From: JBCCLJ01 sp039026915
GTDB lineage: Bacteria > Acidobacteriota > Thermoanaerobaculia > Multivoradales > Multivoraceae
Reading direction: 5' to 3'
Assembly (NCBI GenBank): GCA_039026915.1
Contig: JBCCLJ010000007.1
Coordinates: 1-64,000 of the forward strand
Length of the DNA stretch: 64,000 nucleotides
A program made the translations under genes and the position numbers. Shown piece by piece: positions 25,101 to 33,038 of this stretch. The notes under the pieces are model-generated. The model saw only the letters and a program-made list of their open reading frames with translations, ran no database searches and was not told where the DNA came from. Each line of letters starts with the position of its first letter. Position 1 is the first letter of the stretch.

Positions 25101-26374
25101 CGCAGCGCGAGCGTGCCCGAGACGGGCTCCTGCTCGAAGTAGTAGGCAGCGCGGAGAATCGGCAGCGGCTCGCCCGCCTCGAAGCCGGGGTAGAGCCCGG
25201 CCGCCTTGTCTGCCGCCGTCACGACGTAGGCCTCGACCGGCTGCCCCGTGACCGGGTCCGGTCGCGTGTTCGGTGCCAGGCGATAGAGGATCTCGTTCTT
25301 GGAGCTGTGCTCGAAGCCCGCGGTCGGGAAGGGCTGCGGATAGCCCCGCCAGTCCCAGGGGATGACGTCGCCACGGTCGAAGGCGCCGTCGGTGGGATCG
25401 CGGTTGAACGGGTCAGCCTCCGTCGGATAGGCGAACTGGCCTTCGGAGGAGTTCGTACCGGTCGCGTTATTCTCGTTGGGCTCCCAGAGGACCGACTCAC
25501 CGCAGTCGGAGAAGCGGGTCCAGTCGAGAATCGTGCCGATGCCGCTGTGGTTGTAGCGGCTGAAGTAGTCGAAGGCGACCTGATTGCCGGCGGCGTCGAG
25601 GAACGGCTTGTTGGCCTGCGGGTCGCCGTCGTCGGTGAACGCGGGCACCATGGTGATCGTCGCCGTCTGGTTGCGCGCATTGCCGCCGGTAGCCAGGGTG
25701 CAGTCTGCGTTGATCGCTGTGACGTTGATCTGCAGATCGAACGTGGGGTCGCCGAGCGTGTTCGCCGGCAGGCCCGTGAAGCGAACCCTCAGGCGCTGAC
25801 CGTTGCCGTTGATGTTGTTCGTGTAGATCGTCGTGGTGACGGTGCCGTCGTGATCGAGCTTGGGGAACGCGTTGAGGCGACCGCGGTTGTTGGTGGGGTT
25901 GTTGCACCAGCGGTAGTCCGCGTTGTCGCCGTCGACGACCCAGCGCCCGAAGGACACGTTGTCCGTCTCGAGGGGCCACTGCAGGACGTCCCACCAGCCC
26001 GGATTCGCCTGTCCCGTCGCCCGTCGGTAGAGATAGTGCTTGCGGTCCGCTTCCGACCCGGGCTGCGGAAAGTGCGCGAAGCCGAGACGGATGCGGTCGT
26101 CGAGCCCTCGGACCACGTCGTAGACCGCGGCCTTCGCCTGATAGAAGCGCGCTCCCGGGTTTGCCTGATCGCCCAGAGCGATCGTGCCGTTGAGCTGCGC
26201 GTTCATGGAGCCGGACGTGTCCAGCAGCATCATCACGTAGGGGCTCTCGGCAGCGGCCTGGAAGAGGTCGCGGTCGTCGGCTGCGGCTGGTGCAGCGGCG
26301 AGCGCCGCGACGCTCAGGGCGAGCGCGGCGCCGAGGACACGGCGGGCGTTGGAGATGGAGAGTAGGGACTTCAT
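22151..26374 (-). CDS. pilY1: PilY1-type pilus tip adhesin / assembly protein
   Basis: PilY1 caps the type IV pilus with minor pilins, and acts in assembly, adhesion and surface sensing. The 1407-residue protein has a signal peptide (about 1-33), a von Willebrand A domain with MIDAS motif D52-T-S-G-S56 (LLDTSGSMN) and the later VILLSDGAETCGG strand, and a C-terminal beta-propeller (about 850-1390). The propeller carries the calcium-type loop DTDGDALID at about residues 1110-1118, as in PilY1 of Pseudomonas. GGAGG lies 8 bases before the ATG. It follows the minor pilin genes and precedes a GTGA-coupled secreted protein. Confidence 0.93.
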   Translation of the reverse strand: MKSLLSISNARRVLGAALALSVAALAAAPAAADDRDLFQAAAESPYVMMLLDTSGSMNAQLNGTIALGDQANPGARFYQAKAAVYDVVRGLDDRIRLGFAHFPQPGSEADRKHYLYRRATGQANPGWWDVLQWPLETDNVSFGRWVVDGDNADYRWCNNPTNNRGRLNAFPKLDHDGTVTTTIYTNNINGNGQRLRVRFTGLPANTLGDPTFDLQINVTAINADCTLATGGNARNQTATITMVPAFTDDGDPQANKPFLDAAGNQVAFDYFSRYNHSGIGTILDWTRFSDCGESVLWEPNENNATGTNSSEGQFAYPTEADPFNRDPTDGAFDRGDVIPWDWRGYPQPFPTAGFEHSSKNEILYRLAPNTRPDPVTGQPVEAYVVTAADKAAGLYPGFEAGEPLPILRAAYYFEQEPVSGTLALRAPYVDSPPVFIGIFTPLAGMLNATSAWFDEWEPFAADVNTGDSDFQCREKFVILLSDGAETCGGNPGTAADGLYGRGVKTFVVGFGAGVTAGSLQAIANNGGTGGLDRDGLSPATNPKFAGRGLPNMGDATNGADCNDFNDFDQTTGNVVGFNFCLGYDPATITGTPPAASNGVVIAQTKAELVNVLSNIFDSLQSAQASFASAAVPAAQVESEDSIFLTSFTPQDGTNRWPGELAHFIRPLPTVLNSAGDFVPNYNATCSGSDPTSCLAWEAGAAMLPQAPPDDSSTASWNDMAIEADPTVVNGSLLRVGNGQNQRRILYGDRRRNGGDRVGYPNRRLLPHSNINQERDLWTAMGITFTANDTASELAARTEAALVMRDVVVRKMATDAAGVPFEFILGDLFHSDPVQLGQPVRPEYLASNLPAGSNADCSVSDQGYRCFFEKHRYRRQVVFAGANDGMLHAFDAGRFQSSVVGGQQEGTFGIGTGRELFAYVPREELSRLYDMRFNSSRHEFSVDGPVRIDDFYMDPFHTGSPTDGDREWRSVLIGGLREGGNSYYALDVTQPDQLTTINGEQVPTSSNYVPSCITGSYSTTSCGPNRYGRTLWEYTDSDLGNTWSLPNTGRIEVLDSSGNPVVKYVAVFGGGIDPDDSSLGRHLYIVDVETGKHIYKRQLDSAAPSEPAAVDTDGDALIDTIYIGTVGGFMYKVDLSTPTALTSGPGGDPLLQDPSLDPFAIFDTGGRPVFFPPSVLFVGDLGRYALAFGTGDREDMWNTTVATQEGRFYVLLDDGFTMATGFDETNYEIIDAEAPSTGGNVLLTPSTGNQNGYVITLDPGEKVVTRAFALSGVTAFSTFIPDTAASAGICQRSGFGQVYTFFTPSGNGLQEDSLTGQTTRYRETDQPVFSNPFTEVSSGNSTAGSTAGDLTSDLERIRDELKSFLPDNCRFTSQTVNINAVRADTGIEFIAPVPICVISKNWKEGPFE

Positions 26375-26415
26375 GGGCTAAACCTCCAGGGCGTGCTGCC
26401 CGGGATCAGAGAACT

Positions 26416-27159
26416 TCAGCCGGCGTTCGGCGGAAGGGAATCGGACTCGGCTTCGGACGACTCTTCGTCGTCGCCGTCAGGACTCGGCGGGGTGTCTTCA
26501 CCCTCGCCCTTGAGGAACTTGTAGGTCACGTCGAACTCGATGTTCGAATAGGCGTAGACGTCGGGGAAGGCGACCTCGAAGGTCTGCGTCTCGAGGGGTC
26601 CGACCGAAGCGGCGGGCATCTTGCCGCGCGCCGTTTCGAGCAGGCTCCCTTCGGCGTCGTAGAGCGTCGCCTGCACTTCGACCAGCACCGCAAAATTCTC
26701 CGTCGGGTTCTGCAGCGTGCCGCCGAACTTCAGGCCACCGAGGCCGGCTTCCGTCTCCTGCCACGAAGCGATGCTGAGTTTCTCGGCGGCGGTGACGGCT
26801 TCGTCCGAGGTGCCGTCGGTGTCGGCGCTGTCGACGCGTCGGGCTCTGGCGACGTTCGAGTTGTTCAACACGAGCGCCGGCTCGCGCCGGGGTCGCTCGG
26901 CGGCGGGCTCCGGCTTCGCCTGAGGCGGTGCTGGGCGGTTGGCCGCCTCGCTGGCCTCGACGTCGACCTGCGACAGCCGGATCGAGGACAGGGCGCCGTT
27001 GGTTCCGGTGAACAGGACACGCGAGCCTTCGATCTTCCACGCTCCCCGCGTTTCGATGCGCTCACCGGTCTCGAGCACGATCCAGTCGCCGAAGGCGGAG
27101 CTGGGGGCGAGCGCAGCGAGGCCCGAGAGGGTCAGCGCGAGGAGTGTCTTTCGGTTCAT
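26416..27159 (-). CDS. Secreted protein, FxLYD-like C-terminal domain (PilY1-linked copy 2)
   Basis: The 247-residue protein has a signal peptide (MNRKTLLALTLSGLAALAPS, cut near AFG-D), an N-terminal module WIVLETGERIETRGAWKIEG, a linker, and a C-terminal beta-rich domain (GGTLQNPTENFAVLVEVQAT, IEFDVTYKFL), followed by a short acidic tail. It shares both modules with the gene downstream of pilY1 (21369-22154), so the two are paralogs flanking pilY1. GAGG lies 9 bases before the ATG. It sits between pilX and pilY1 in the minor-pilin operon, pointing to a periplasmic role in pilus or PilY1 assembly. Function otherwise unknown. Confidence 0.78.
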   Translation of the reverse strand: MNRKTLLALTLSGLAALAPSSAFGDWIVLETGERIETRGAWKIEGSRVLFTGTNGALSSIRLSQVDVEASEAANRPAPPQAKPEPAAERPRREPALVLNNSNVARARRVDSADTDGTSDEAVTAAEKLSIASWQETEAGLGGLKFGGTLQNPTENFAVLVEVQATLYDAEGSLLETARGKMPAASVGPLETQTFEVAFPDVYAYSNIEFDVTYKFLKGEGEDTPPSPDGDDEESSEAESDSLPPNAG

Positions 27160-27170
27160 GGCGAATGACC

Positions 27171-27740
27171 TCAGAACTTGATCTTGGAGACCTGGTTGGC
27201 CGCCACGGCGTACTGGTTCGTCGTCTTGCCCCAGGGCTGCATTTCGAGCATCACGGTGACGTCCTTGCGGGCGAGCGGAATGTCGTTCGCTCCACCGCCA
27301 GCCCCGACGGCCGATGACGTGCGCGTCGCGCGCGCCGTGACCGCGTGGTTGATCTCGAAGAAGTCCGAGTCCTGGTTGATCTGGCAGAGGTTGCAGGGCG
27401 CATCGAGGATGGGGACGAAAGGCGTCGTCTCGATGCGATCGTTGACGTCCAGCGCGTCGGTACCCTGGACCTGGATCGTGTCGACGAAGCTGAGCGTCTG
27501 CTCGCGGTAGTCGCCGTTCGCGAGGACCGCGGCGAGGGCCGCGTTGAGCCCCGAGTCCGCGGCGTAGAAGTTGCGCTGGATGCTGCGCTCCTGCGAGCCG
27601 ACGAGCAACTCGGTCTGCGAGACCAGGGAGAGCCCGAGTCCGATGACGGTGAGAGCAAACATCACCATCAGAGTGATGATGTAGGCGCTGCCTTCTTCGC
27701 GGCGAGCGGCTTGCACCGAACGCTGATTTCGAGTCTTCAT
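27171..27740 (-). CDS. pilX: PilX-like minor pilin
   Basis: The 189-residue protein has the PilX N-terminal pattern: a short basic leader, EEGSAYIITLMVMFALTVIG hydrophobic helix and the Ser/Thr-Glu after it (SLVSQTELLVGSQERSIQR). The cleavage site reads EG/S rather than G/F, which is normal for PilX. The C-terminal globular part contains one closely spaced Cys pair (CNLC). AAGGA lies about 9 bases before the ATG. It follows pilW by 44 bases and precedes the FxLYD-like gene by 11 bases, inside the fimT-pilV-pilW-pilX-pilY1 operon. Confidence 0.85.
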   Translation of the reverse strand: MKTRNQRSVQAARREEGSAYIITLMVMFALTVIGLGLSLVSQTELLVGSQERSIQRNFYAADSGLNAALAAVLANGDYREQTLSFVDTIQVQGTDALDVNDRIETTPFVPILDAPCNLCQINQDSDFFEINHAVTARATRTSSAVGAGGGANDIPLARKDVTVMLEMQPWGKTTNQYAVAANQVSKIKF

Positions 27741-27784
27741 GAAGGTGAATCCTTGGGAAGTGCGATGCATGGTTCGGTATCGCT

Positions 27785-29038
27785 TCAGCCGATGTTGCGG
27801 AGGTCGACGACGGTCTGCAGAGTCCGGCGACGATGAGCTCGATCGTTCTGATCCTGCTCGTTGGTCGGTTCGGCCGGTTCGCTGTAGTCGCGGTTCTCGA
27901 GGGTCGTCAGCGGTGCCGACATGTAGCCTGCGTCGGGCCGGTCGGTGCGCGTCAGCGTGGAGATGCGCGCCGAGAAGAGGCGGTTGGTCGCCCAGCCGGC
28001 GGTCGTCAGATCGTCGCCCGGGTCGTTGGCCATCCACTCGTCGGCCGTGAGGTCGCTCGGGTCCTCGTCGATGTCGCCGTCGTTGTTCAGGTCGATGGCG
28101 AGTGCGACCTGGAGATCGAGCACGTTGTCGGCGATATCGACGCGCGTGTTGGCGTCGTCCGTGGTGTCGATCGGCGTCGTCGTGCTGCTCGGAATCACCG
28201 GAAAGAAGGTGTTCGTACCCGGGTAGAATTGTGCCCTCGAGAGCTTGCTGGAGAGGCCTCCGGTGACCGACTGGTCGTCGCGGATGTAGTAGCGATACTC
28301 CTCGACGACGCCCGCGAAACCGACGTTCGTCAGGTTGTTCGGAAAGGTGGAGCCGGTCGACGACAGCGGAACGTAGTTGCCCGTGTTGATTCCAGCGCCC
28401 GTGTTGGCGGTGAAGTTCAGCACGCCCCGAAGGTCTGCCGTTCCGTCGCCGTTGACGTCGGGGTTCGACCAGGAGGCGCCGGTGATCTCGACCACTCCGT
28501 AGATGGCGTCGTTCACCGCGCTGACCAGCATGAGAGCGATCGGCAGATTGCGGTCGAGCATGTCCTTGAGATCGTCGAGCGGCTGAGGGATGAACATCGA
28601 CGGGCTCAGGCTGTCGACCTGGAGCGTGCCGGTCTGCGTCGAAGCCGTGTAGGAGAAGGCCGCCGGATTGGCGGAGTCGATCTGCATGATCGGCGTCGAG
28701 AAGACGCCCCGGACCGTCAGAACGTCGGTGTTCTCTGCCACGTCCTGACCGCCGATCTGAGTGCCGGTCGCCACGTTGTCGGCGATGGCGATCGAGCTGG
28801 CGCGGTTGAGTCCTCCGCGGCCCGCCATACGGGTCAGACGTGCAACGGTGTTCTGCGCTACGCGCTGCGACTGCTGCAGGTCGGCGATTTCCGTCTGCAC
28901 GCGCGAGACGCGCCCGTTGACGTCGAAGAGAAGGAGAGCGAGAACGAGAACTTCCGCCATGATCGCGCTCGCAATGACGAGCTCGACGAGGGTGAAGCCT
29001 TCTTCGGAGGCCTGCTGCTGGATCGGTTGTGCGTTCAT
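27785..29038 (-). CDS. pilW: PilW-like minor pilin
   Basis: The 417-residue protein has a class III signal, leader MNAQPIQQQASEEG before FTLVELVIASAIMAEVLV, with the Glu at position 5 of the mature protein. The large globular part (about 350 residues) contains Asp-rich stretches (DLNNDGDIDEDPSDL, PDVNGDGTADLRG) that look like calcium-binding loops. An ATG at 29090-29092 overlapping the pilV stop (ATGA) is an alternative start giving a 32-residue leader; I prefer the shorter leader at 29038. PilW-type pilins form the tip priming complex with PilV, PilX and FimU/FimT. Confidence 0.85.
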   Translation of the reverse strand: MNAQPIQQQASEEGFTLVELVIASAIMAEVLVLALLLFDVNGRVSRVQTEIADLQQSQRVAQNTVARLTRMAGRGGLNRASSIAIADNVATGTQIGGQDVAENTDVLTVRGVFSTPIMQIDSANPAAFSYTASTQTGTLQVDSLSPSMFIPQPLDDLKDMLDRNLPIALMLVSAVNDAIYGVVEITGASWSNPDVNGDGTADLRGVLNFTANTGAGINTGNYVPLSSTGSTFPNNLTNVGFAGVVEEYRYYIRDDQSVTGGLSSKLSRAQFYPGTNTFFPVIPSSTTTPIDTTDDANTRVDIADNVLDLQVALAIDLNNDGDIDEDPSDLTADEWMANDPGDDLTTAGWATNRLFSARISTLTRTDRPDAGYMSAPLTTLENRDYSEPAEPTNEQDQNDRAHRRRTLQTVVDLRNIG

Positions 29039-29091
29039 CTTGGCGTTCTCGGAGTTGTCGTGATTTCGGTCCGGTCGTGCGGTGCCCGTCA

Positions 29092-29640
29092 TCACAGGGC
29101 CTTGTACATGCGCAGGGTGACCTGCTTGCCGGGGCTCATGCCCGAGGGGGGAGCTCCGACCTGGACCTCGATCTCCTTGAGGTGCACGGCCTGCGGATCG
29201 GCGCTGGCGTCGAGGAGCTCGGATGCATCCAAGACGCCGTCGGCGAGCGCGTTCATGCTGAACTGCCGCACCGTGACCGTGCGCTCGAAGGTGTCGATCT
29301 CGGTGCTCGGAAAGCTGCTGACGTCGTACCAGCGCTTCGAGTCCTTGGACCACTTCTCGTTGCGTACGAGTTCGTTGCCGGCGATCAGTGTCAGGGCCGG
29401 GTCATTCGCAGGCAGCTGGATCATGCGCTCGAGCTCGGAGCGGGCGAGGTTCGTCGCCTCGGTTGCCTGCTTGCCCTGCAGATTGTTGGTGATCGAACGC
29501 GTGAACATCGGCAGAATGCCGACGCTGACGATGAGCAGCAGCGCGGCGGCGATGAGCACCTCGATCAGGGAAAAACCGGAGGGTTCTCGGTCGAAGAGCG
29601 GGCTTTCGGAGCGCGGGCGTGTCGGGGATGGAGCGAGCAT
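29092..29640 (-). CDS. pilV: PilV-like minor pilin
   Basis: The 182-residue protein has a prepilin leader ending PSG before FSLIEVLIAAALLLIVSVGI, with the conserved Glu at mature position 5, and the helix N-terminal to ITNNLQGKQATEATNLARSE. The ATG at 29638-29640 overlaps the fimT stop by one base (TGATG) and has GGAAGTGG upstream; an in-frame GTG at 29647 is less likely. It is a typical PilV-class minor pilin in size and place. Confidence 0.87.
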   Translation of the reverse strand: MLAPSPTRPRSESPLFDREPSGFSLIEVLIAAALLLIVSVGILPMFTRSITNNLQGKQATEATNLARSELERMIQLPANDPALTLIAGNELVRNEKWSKDSKRWYDVSSFPSTEIDTFERTVTVRQFSMNALADGVLDASELLDASADPQAVHLKEIEVQVGAPPSGMSPGKQVTLRMYKAL

Positions 29641-30338
29641 CAGAACCACTTCCAGAGGTTGGCGCCCGAGGTCGCGTCCTTGCCGCGCGGATAGAAGCCG
29701 CTGGTCCCAGATGCGAAGGGCGGAGTGGGGTAGTACTTGCGAACTTCGACGCGCGCCGTGGCGCGAGGCTCGACGCGGATCTCGAAGAAGTTGCCGCGAG
29801 CGTCGGCGATACGGAAAGCGCCGGTCTCTCGGACCGATCCATCGGGCTCGAAGACTGCGACGGGACGGCTCGAGGAGTCCGTATTGAGGCCGTCGGCGAT
29901 GTCCGTTCCGTTGGGCGCGGCGTCGGCCGGACCCCAGAACTTGATCGAAGTGGAGTCGTTTCTGCCTTGTGGCAGGCCGCTCTCGGAGACCCGGTAGTCG
30001 ACGGTCCTGGCGACCGCGGTCGCGTTCGGCTGGTAGAGCAGGCCGGCGTCGTCGTCGACGTTGGCGAAGGCGAAGAGTCGGTTGTTCGTCGTATCGGCGA
30101 GCACGACGACGTCGACGCCTCGGCGGATGGCTTCTTGACGCGCCACCTGGAGGACGTTGGTCGACTCGCGTAGGGCCGAAGAAACCTTCGAGCGCTCCAG
30201 CATGAGCAGCAGGTTCGGGATGCCGACGAGAGCGAGTGTGCCGACGATGAGGATGACGATGAGGACTTCGATCAGAGTGAAGCCTTCGTCAGGATTCGCG
30301 GAGCGCGGCGTGGCGGGAGTGGGCAGGGGCACCTTCAT
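29640..30338 (-). CDS. fimT: FimT/GspH-like minor pilin
   Basis: The 232-residue protein has leader MKVPLPTPATPRSANPDEG before FTLIEVLIVILIVGTLALVG, with Glu at mature position 5. The helix continues RSKVSSALRESTNVLQVARQ, and the block RQEAIRRGVDVVVL matches the ..A+..AI.RG..V.. pattern of FimT/GspH (FimU) pilins. It is the first gene of the minor pilin operon. AGGAGA sits 6 bases before the ATG, and a sigma-54-type element lies directly upstream. Confidence 0.87.
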   Translation of the reverse strand: MKVPLPTPATPRSANPDEGFTLIEVLIVILIVGTLALVGIPNLLLMLERSKVSSALRESTNVLQVARQEAIRRGVDVVVLADTTNNRLFAFANVDDDAGLLYQPNATAVARTVDYRVSESGLPQGRNDSTSIKFWGPADAAPNGTDIADGLNTDSSSRPVAVFEPDGSVRETGAFRIADARGNFFEIRVEPRATARVEVRKYYPTPPFASGTSGFYPRGKDATSGANLWKWF

Positions 30339-30354
30339 GACAGTCTCCTAGTAA

Positions 30355-30369
30355 GCAAGGGCTGTACCA
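30355..30369 (-). promoter_or_regulatory. Sigma-54-type element upstream of the minor-pilin operon
   Basis: The minus strand reads TGGTACAGCCCTTGC, one base from the consensus TGGCAC-N5-TTGC, with GG and GC 10 bases apart. The predicted start (near 30343) would fall inside or just after the AGGAGA ribosome site of fimT, which is odd. On the minus strand a GACA-N6-TGTC pair lies about 115 bases upstream, at 30469-30482, inside the 3' end of the kinase gene, and could be an activator site. Confidence 0.5.
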
Positions 30370-30440
30370 CCGATCGAGGGGCACTCTCGAGGCTCAGGAG
30401 AGCCCTGTTTTCATTGGGTTCAGGCGGTCTGCAGCAGTCG

Positions 30441-32231
30441 TCAGGCGGACGATTGCTGCGCGGCATCGGACAGTGAAGTGTCACGATTGGTAACAAATCG
30501 GTCATGCGGTAGATGCAGTCGAGCCAGTGCACCGCCCTCGTCGCGGTTCCTCAGTTGGACCGTTCCGCCGTGCAGCTCGGCGATGCGTCGGCTCAGTGCG
30601 AGCCCGAGTCCGACGCCCTGGGCGCTTCCTGAGGCGAACGGGTGGAAGAGTCGGTCGCGAACGGCGTCGGCGATCCCGGGGCCACGGTCCTCGATCAGGA
30701 CGTCGAAGCCTTCGTCGACCGCCACGATGCGCACACGAATCGGCTCGTCGGCGTGCGCGCCCTCGCGTTGCGCGCGCGCTGCGTTGTGCAGAAGGTTGCG
30801 CAGGGCTCTCTCGAGCAGCTGGGGATCACCGGAGACCTCGGCGGTGCCGATCTTGCTGCGGACGGCGATCGGGACCTTTGCGAGAACCGGATCGGAAGCG
30901 GCGCGGTGCACGAGACGCTCGAGGACGACCGGCTCGACGCGCACCGATCCGGGGCGGGCGAAGCTCAGGAAGTCTTCGACGACTCTCTGCAGGTGGTCGG
31001 CTTCGTGGCGCAGTTCGACGAGATCCTCTTGCAGAGCTTGGGCCTCTACCGTCGCGCTGCGCTCGATCAACGTGAGATAGCCGCGCAAGGAGGCGAGTCC
31101 GTTGCGGAGCTCGTGGGCGAGCCCCGCCGTCAGCGCGCCGATCTGCTCGAGGCTCTCGCTGAGCCGCTCCTCCTCGTTGCGCTTGCGAATCTCGGTGAGA
31201 TCGGCGAAGAGTCCGAGCCAGCCGCGCACGGCGCCGTCTTCACGGTGCAGCGGGTGCACGGTGAGTCCGACAGTGCGCTCGCTCGCTCCGGTCAGATCGC
31301 ATTCACGTCGCTGAATGCCCGAGCCAGAGGCGACCGCCTCCTCGAGCGTCTGTCGCAGCGGGTTGTCGGCCGGCAGAAGCTCTTCGAGGTTCGTGCCAGG
31401 ATCGACCTCCCGTTCGATTTCGAGGAGCTCGCGCCCCGCCGGGTTGATCGAAAGGACTTCACCGCGCGCATCGAGTACGAGCAGCCCGCTCTCGAGTCCG
31501 GTGGCAAGCGTGCGCTGCAGAGCTGCGATGTCCGCCTCGAAGGCGGGTGGGTCGTCTCCGTCGACCGGACGTTCGAGCGCCGTGACGGCGCGCTCGAAGG
31601 TCTCGAGCAGCATCTCGACGTCGTCCTTGTCGCTCGGCTCGGTCCCCTGCAGGCTCTTGGCTCGATCGAGCAAGGCGTCGAGAGGCCGCAGCAGATGACG
31701 AAGATAGAGGATGACCAGAACCAGGAGCCCGGCGTTGACGGAGAGCACCAGAGCGACCAGCAGCGGAAGCGCGCGGGACTGCCCGAGCAGCACCGGTGCT
31801 CGGTAGTCGACGCGGACGAAGGTTGGTTCGCTCGGCGTCGTTGCCATGGGCGAGAGGCCGACGATCGTGCCCGTCGCGCTCAGCGGGCCGATGCCCACGG
31901 GCTCCCTCACGTTCGGCAGTGCGAGGGGGGCCGGAGCGCTGCCGATTCCGACCTCGACGATGGGCAGCCCCATCTCGTCGATGATCGCGACAGAGTCGGC
32001 GCCGAGGAGCATCCGGCTCAGAGTTGCTTCGTCGGGCATGCTCCGACCGAGTCGCGACGCGATTGCGGCCGCAGTCGAGGCCGCGCGGCTGCGCTCGTCG
32101 TCGACCAGGCGGGAGATGCTGGCTCGGTAAGAGAAGAGCGTGAAGGTCGACAGGGCGATGAGGCCGAGCAGCGCCGCCGGCAGCAGGATGCTTGCTTCGC
32201 GTCGGAATCCGAGCTTGGGCCAGCTGCTCAC
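30441..32231 (-). CDS. Sensor histidine kinase, PilS/NtrB-like
   Basis: The 596-residue kinase has two membrane segments (about 16-36 and 155-177) enclosing a 120-residue sensor domain, a PAS domain (about 240-345, GLLVLDARGEVLSINPAG), a HisKA domain with the phospho-acceptor H373 in AGLAHELRNGLASLRG, and an ATPase domain with N-box NLLHNAARA, G1 DRGPGIAD and G2 GVGLGLALSRR. It differs from Pseudomonas PilS, which has six membrane segments, but its place between pilD and the minor pilins and the sigma-54 sites support a pilus role. No response regulator is adjacent; the candidate lies at 20-21 kb. The start is a GTG without obvious ribosome site. Confidence 0.88.
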   Translation of the reverse strand: MSSWPKLGFRREASILLPAALLGLIALSTFTLFSYRASISRLVDDERSRAASTAAAIASRLGRSMPDEATLSRMLLGADSVAIIDEMGLPIVEVGIGSAPAPLALPNVREPVGIGPLSATGTIVGLSPMATTPSEPTFVRVDYRAPVLLGQSRALPLLVALVLSVNAGLLVLVILYLRHLLRPLDALLDRAKSLQGTEPSDKDDVEMLLETFERAVTALERPVDGDDPPAFEADIAALQRTLATGLESGLLVLDARGEVLSINPAGRELLEIEREVDPGTNLEELLPADNPLRQTLEEAVASGSGIQRRECDLTGASERTVGLTVHPLHREDGAVRGWLGLFADLTEIRKRNEEERLSESLEQIGALTAGLAHELRNGLASLRGYLTLIERSATVEAQALQEDLVELRHEADHLQRVVEDFLSFARPGSVRVEPVVLERLVHRAASDPVLAKVPIAVRSKIGTAEVSGDPQLLERALRNLLHNAARAQREGAHADEPIRVRIVAVDEGFDVLIEDRGPGIADAVRDRLFHPFASGSAQGVGLGLALSRRIAELHGGTVQLRNRDEGGALARLHLPHDRFVTNRDTSLSDAAQQSSA

Positions 32232-32241
32232 GACACGCGAC

Positions 32242-33027
32242 TCAGAGCAGTTGCAGGTAGCTGCTGACCAGCTGCGGTCCGACGAAGAGCGCGATCAGGC
32301 TGGCGACGGCGAGAAAGACACCGAAGGGCAACTTCGATTGGAGGTCGCCGCTGCCGCGCGCGAGCAGCGCCGCGCCGACGATCGATCCCAGGATCGACGA
32401 TAGAAAGAGGGTCACGACGACGCCTCCGACTCCGAGGAACGAGCCGATCGCAGCCAGCATTTTGGGATCGCCCAGGCCCATACCCATCTGACGGCGGATC
32501 AGGTACCAGACGCCGATCAGCAGCAGCAGCGATCCCGCTCCGAGCACGATGCCGAAGAGCGAGCCGAGCGGCGTCACGAGAGGGGACCAGAAGGAGAGAA
32601 GGAGGCCGAGCACCATTCCTGGGTAGGTGAGTCTGTCCGGGAGGATGAAGTGCTCCGCGTCGATCAGGGCCAGCGACAGCATGAGAAAAACGAAGAGCAT
32701 GGCGATCGGGGTGGCCAGGGTGAATCCGAAGGTCAGAAAGCAAGCGCCGAAAAGGACGCCCGTCAGCGCTTCCACCGCCGGATAACGCGCAGAGATTCCG
32801 AGGCCGCATTGGCGGCAGCGACCCTTCAGCAACAGGTAGCTCAGCACCGGAATGTTGTCGCGGGCCAGAACCGGCTCGCCGCAGCCCGGGCAGCGCGAGC
32901 GCGGTCGCACCGTCGACATGCCGCGCGGCAGTCGATAGACGACGACGTTCAGGTAGCTTCCGACGACCAGTCCGACGACGATGGCGTAGGCCATCGCGAT
33001 CCAGAAAAGCTGAGGACTCGTGCTCAA
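32242..33027 (-). CDS. pilD: Type IV prepilin peptidase / N-methyltransferase
   Basis: PilD cleaves prepilin leaders and methylates the new N-terminus. The 261-residue membrane protein contains the zinc cysteines C46/C49 and C71/C74 (CPGCGE, CRQCGL), the first catalytic Asp D123 in LIDAEHFILPD and the second D187 in MGLGDPKML, with about seven to eight membrane segments. The start is TTG; the internal ATG at 32994 would lose part of the first segment. It lies 10 bases upstream of the kinase and 11 bases downstream of an M20 peptidase stop, all minus strand. It should process PilA and the minor pilins here. Confidence 0.94.
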   Translation of the reverse strand: MSTSPQLFWIAMAYAIVVGLVVGSYLNVVVYRLPRGMSTVRPRSRCPGCGEPVLARDNIPVLSYLLLKGRCRQCGLGISARYPAVEALTGVLFGACFLTFGFTLATPIAMLFVFLMLSLALIDAEHFILPDRLTYPGMVLGLLLSFWSPLVTPLGSLFGIVLGAGSLLLLIGVWYLIRRQMGMGLGDPKMLAAIGSFLGVGGVVVTLFLSSILGSIVGAALLARGSGDLQSKLPFGVFLAVASLIALFVGPQLVSSYLQLL

Positions 33028-33038
33028 GAGACTCGGTC

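Noticed and set aside
23099..26365. 1088-codon plus-strand frame opposite pilY1
   Set aside because: Antisense to pilY1, which has signal peptide, VWA and propeller motifs; the shadow has low-complexity Val/Arg/Asp content.
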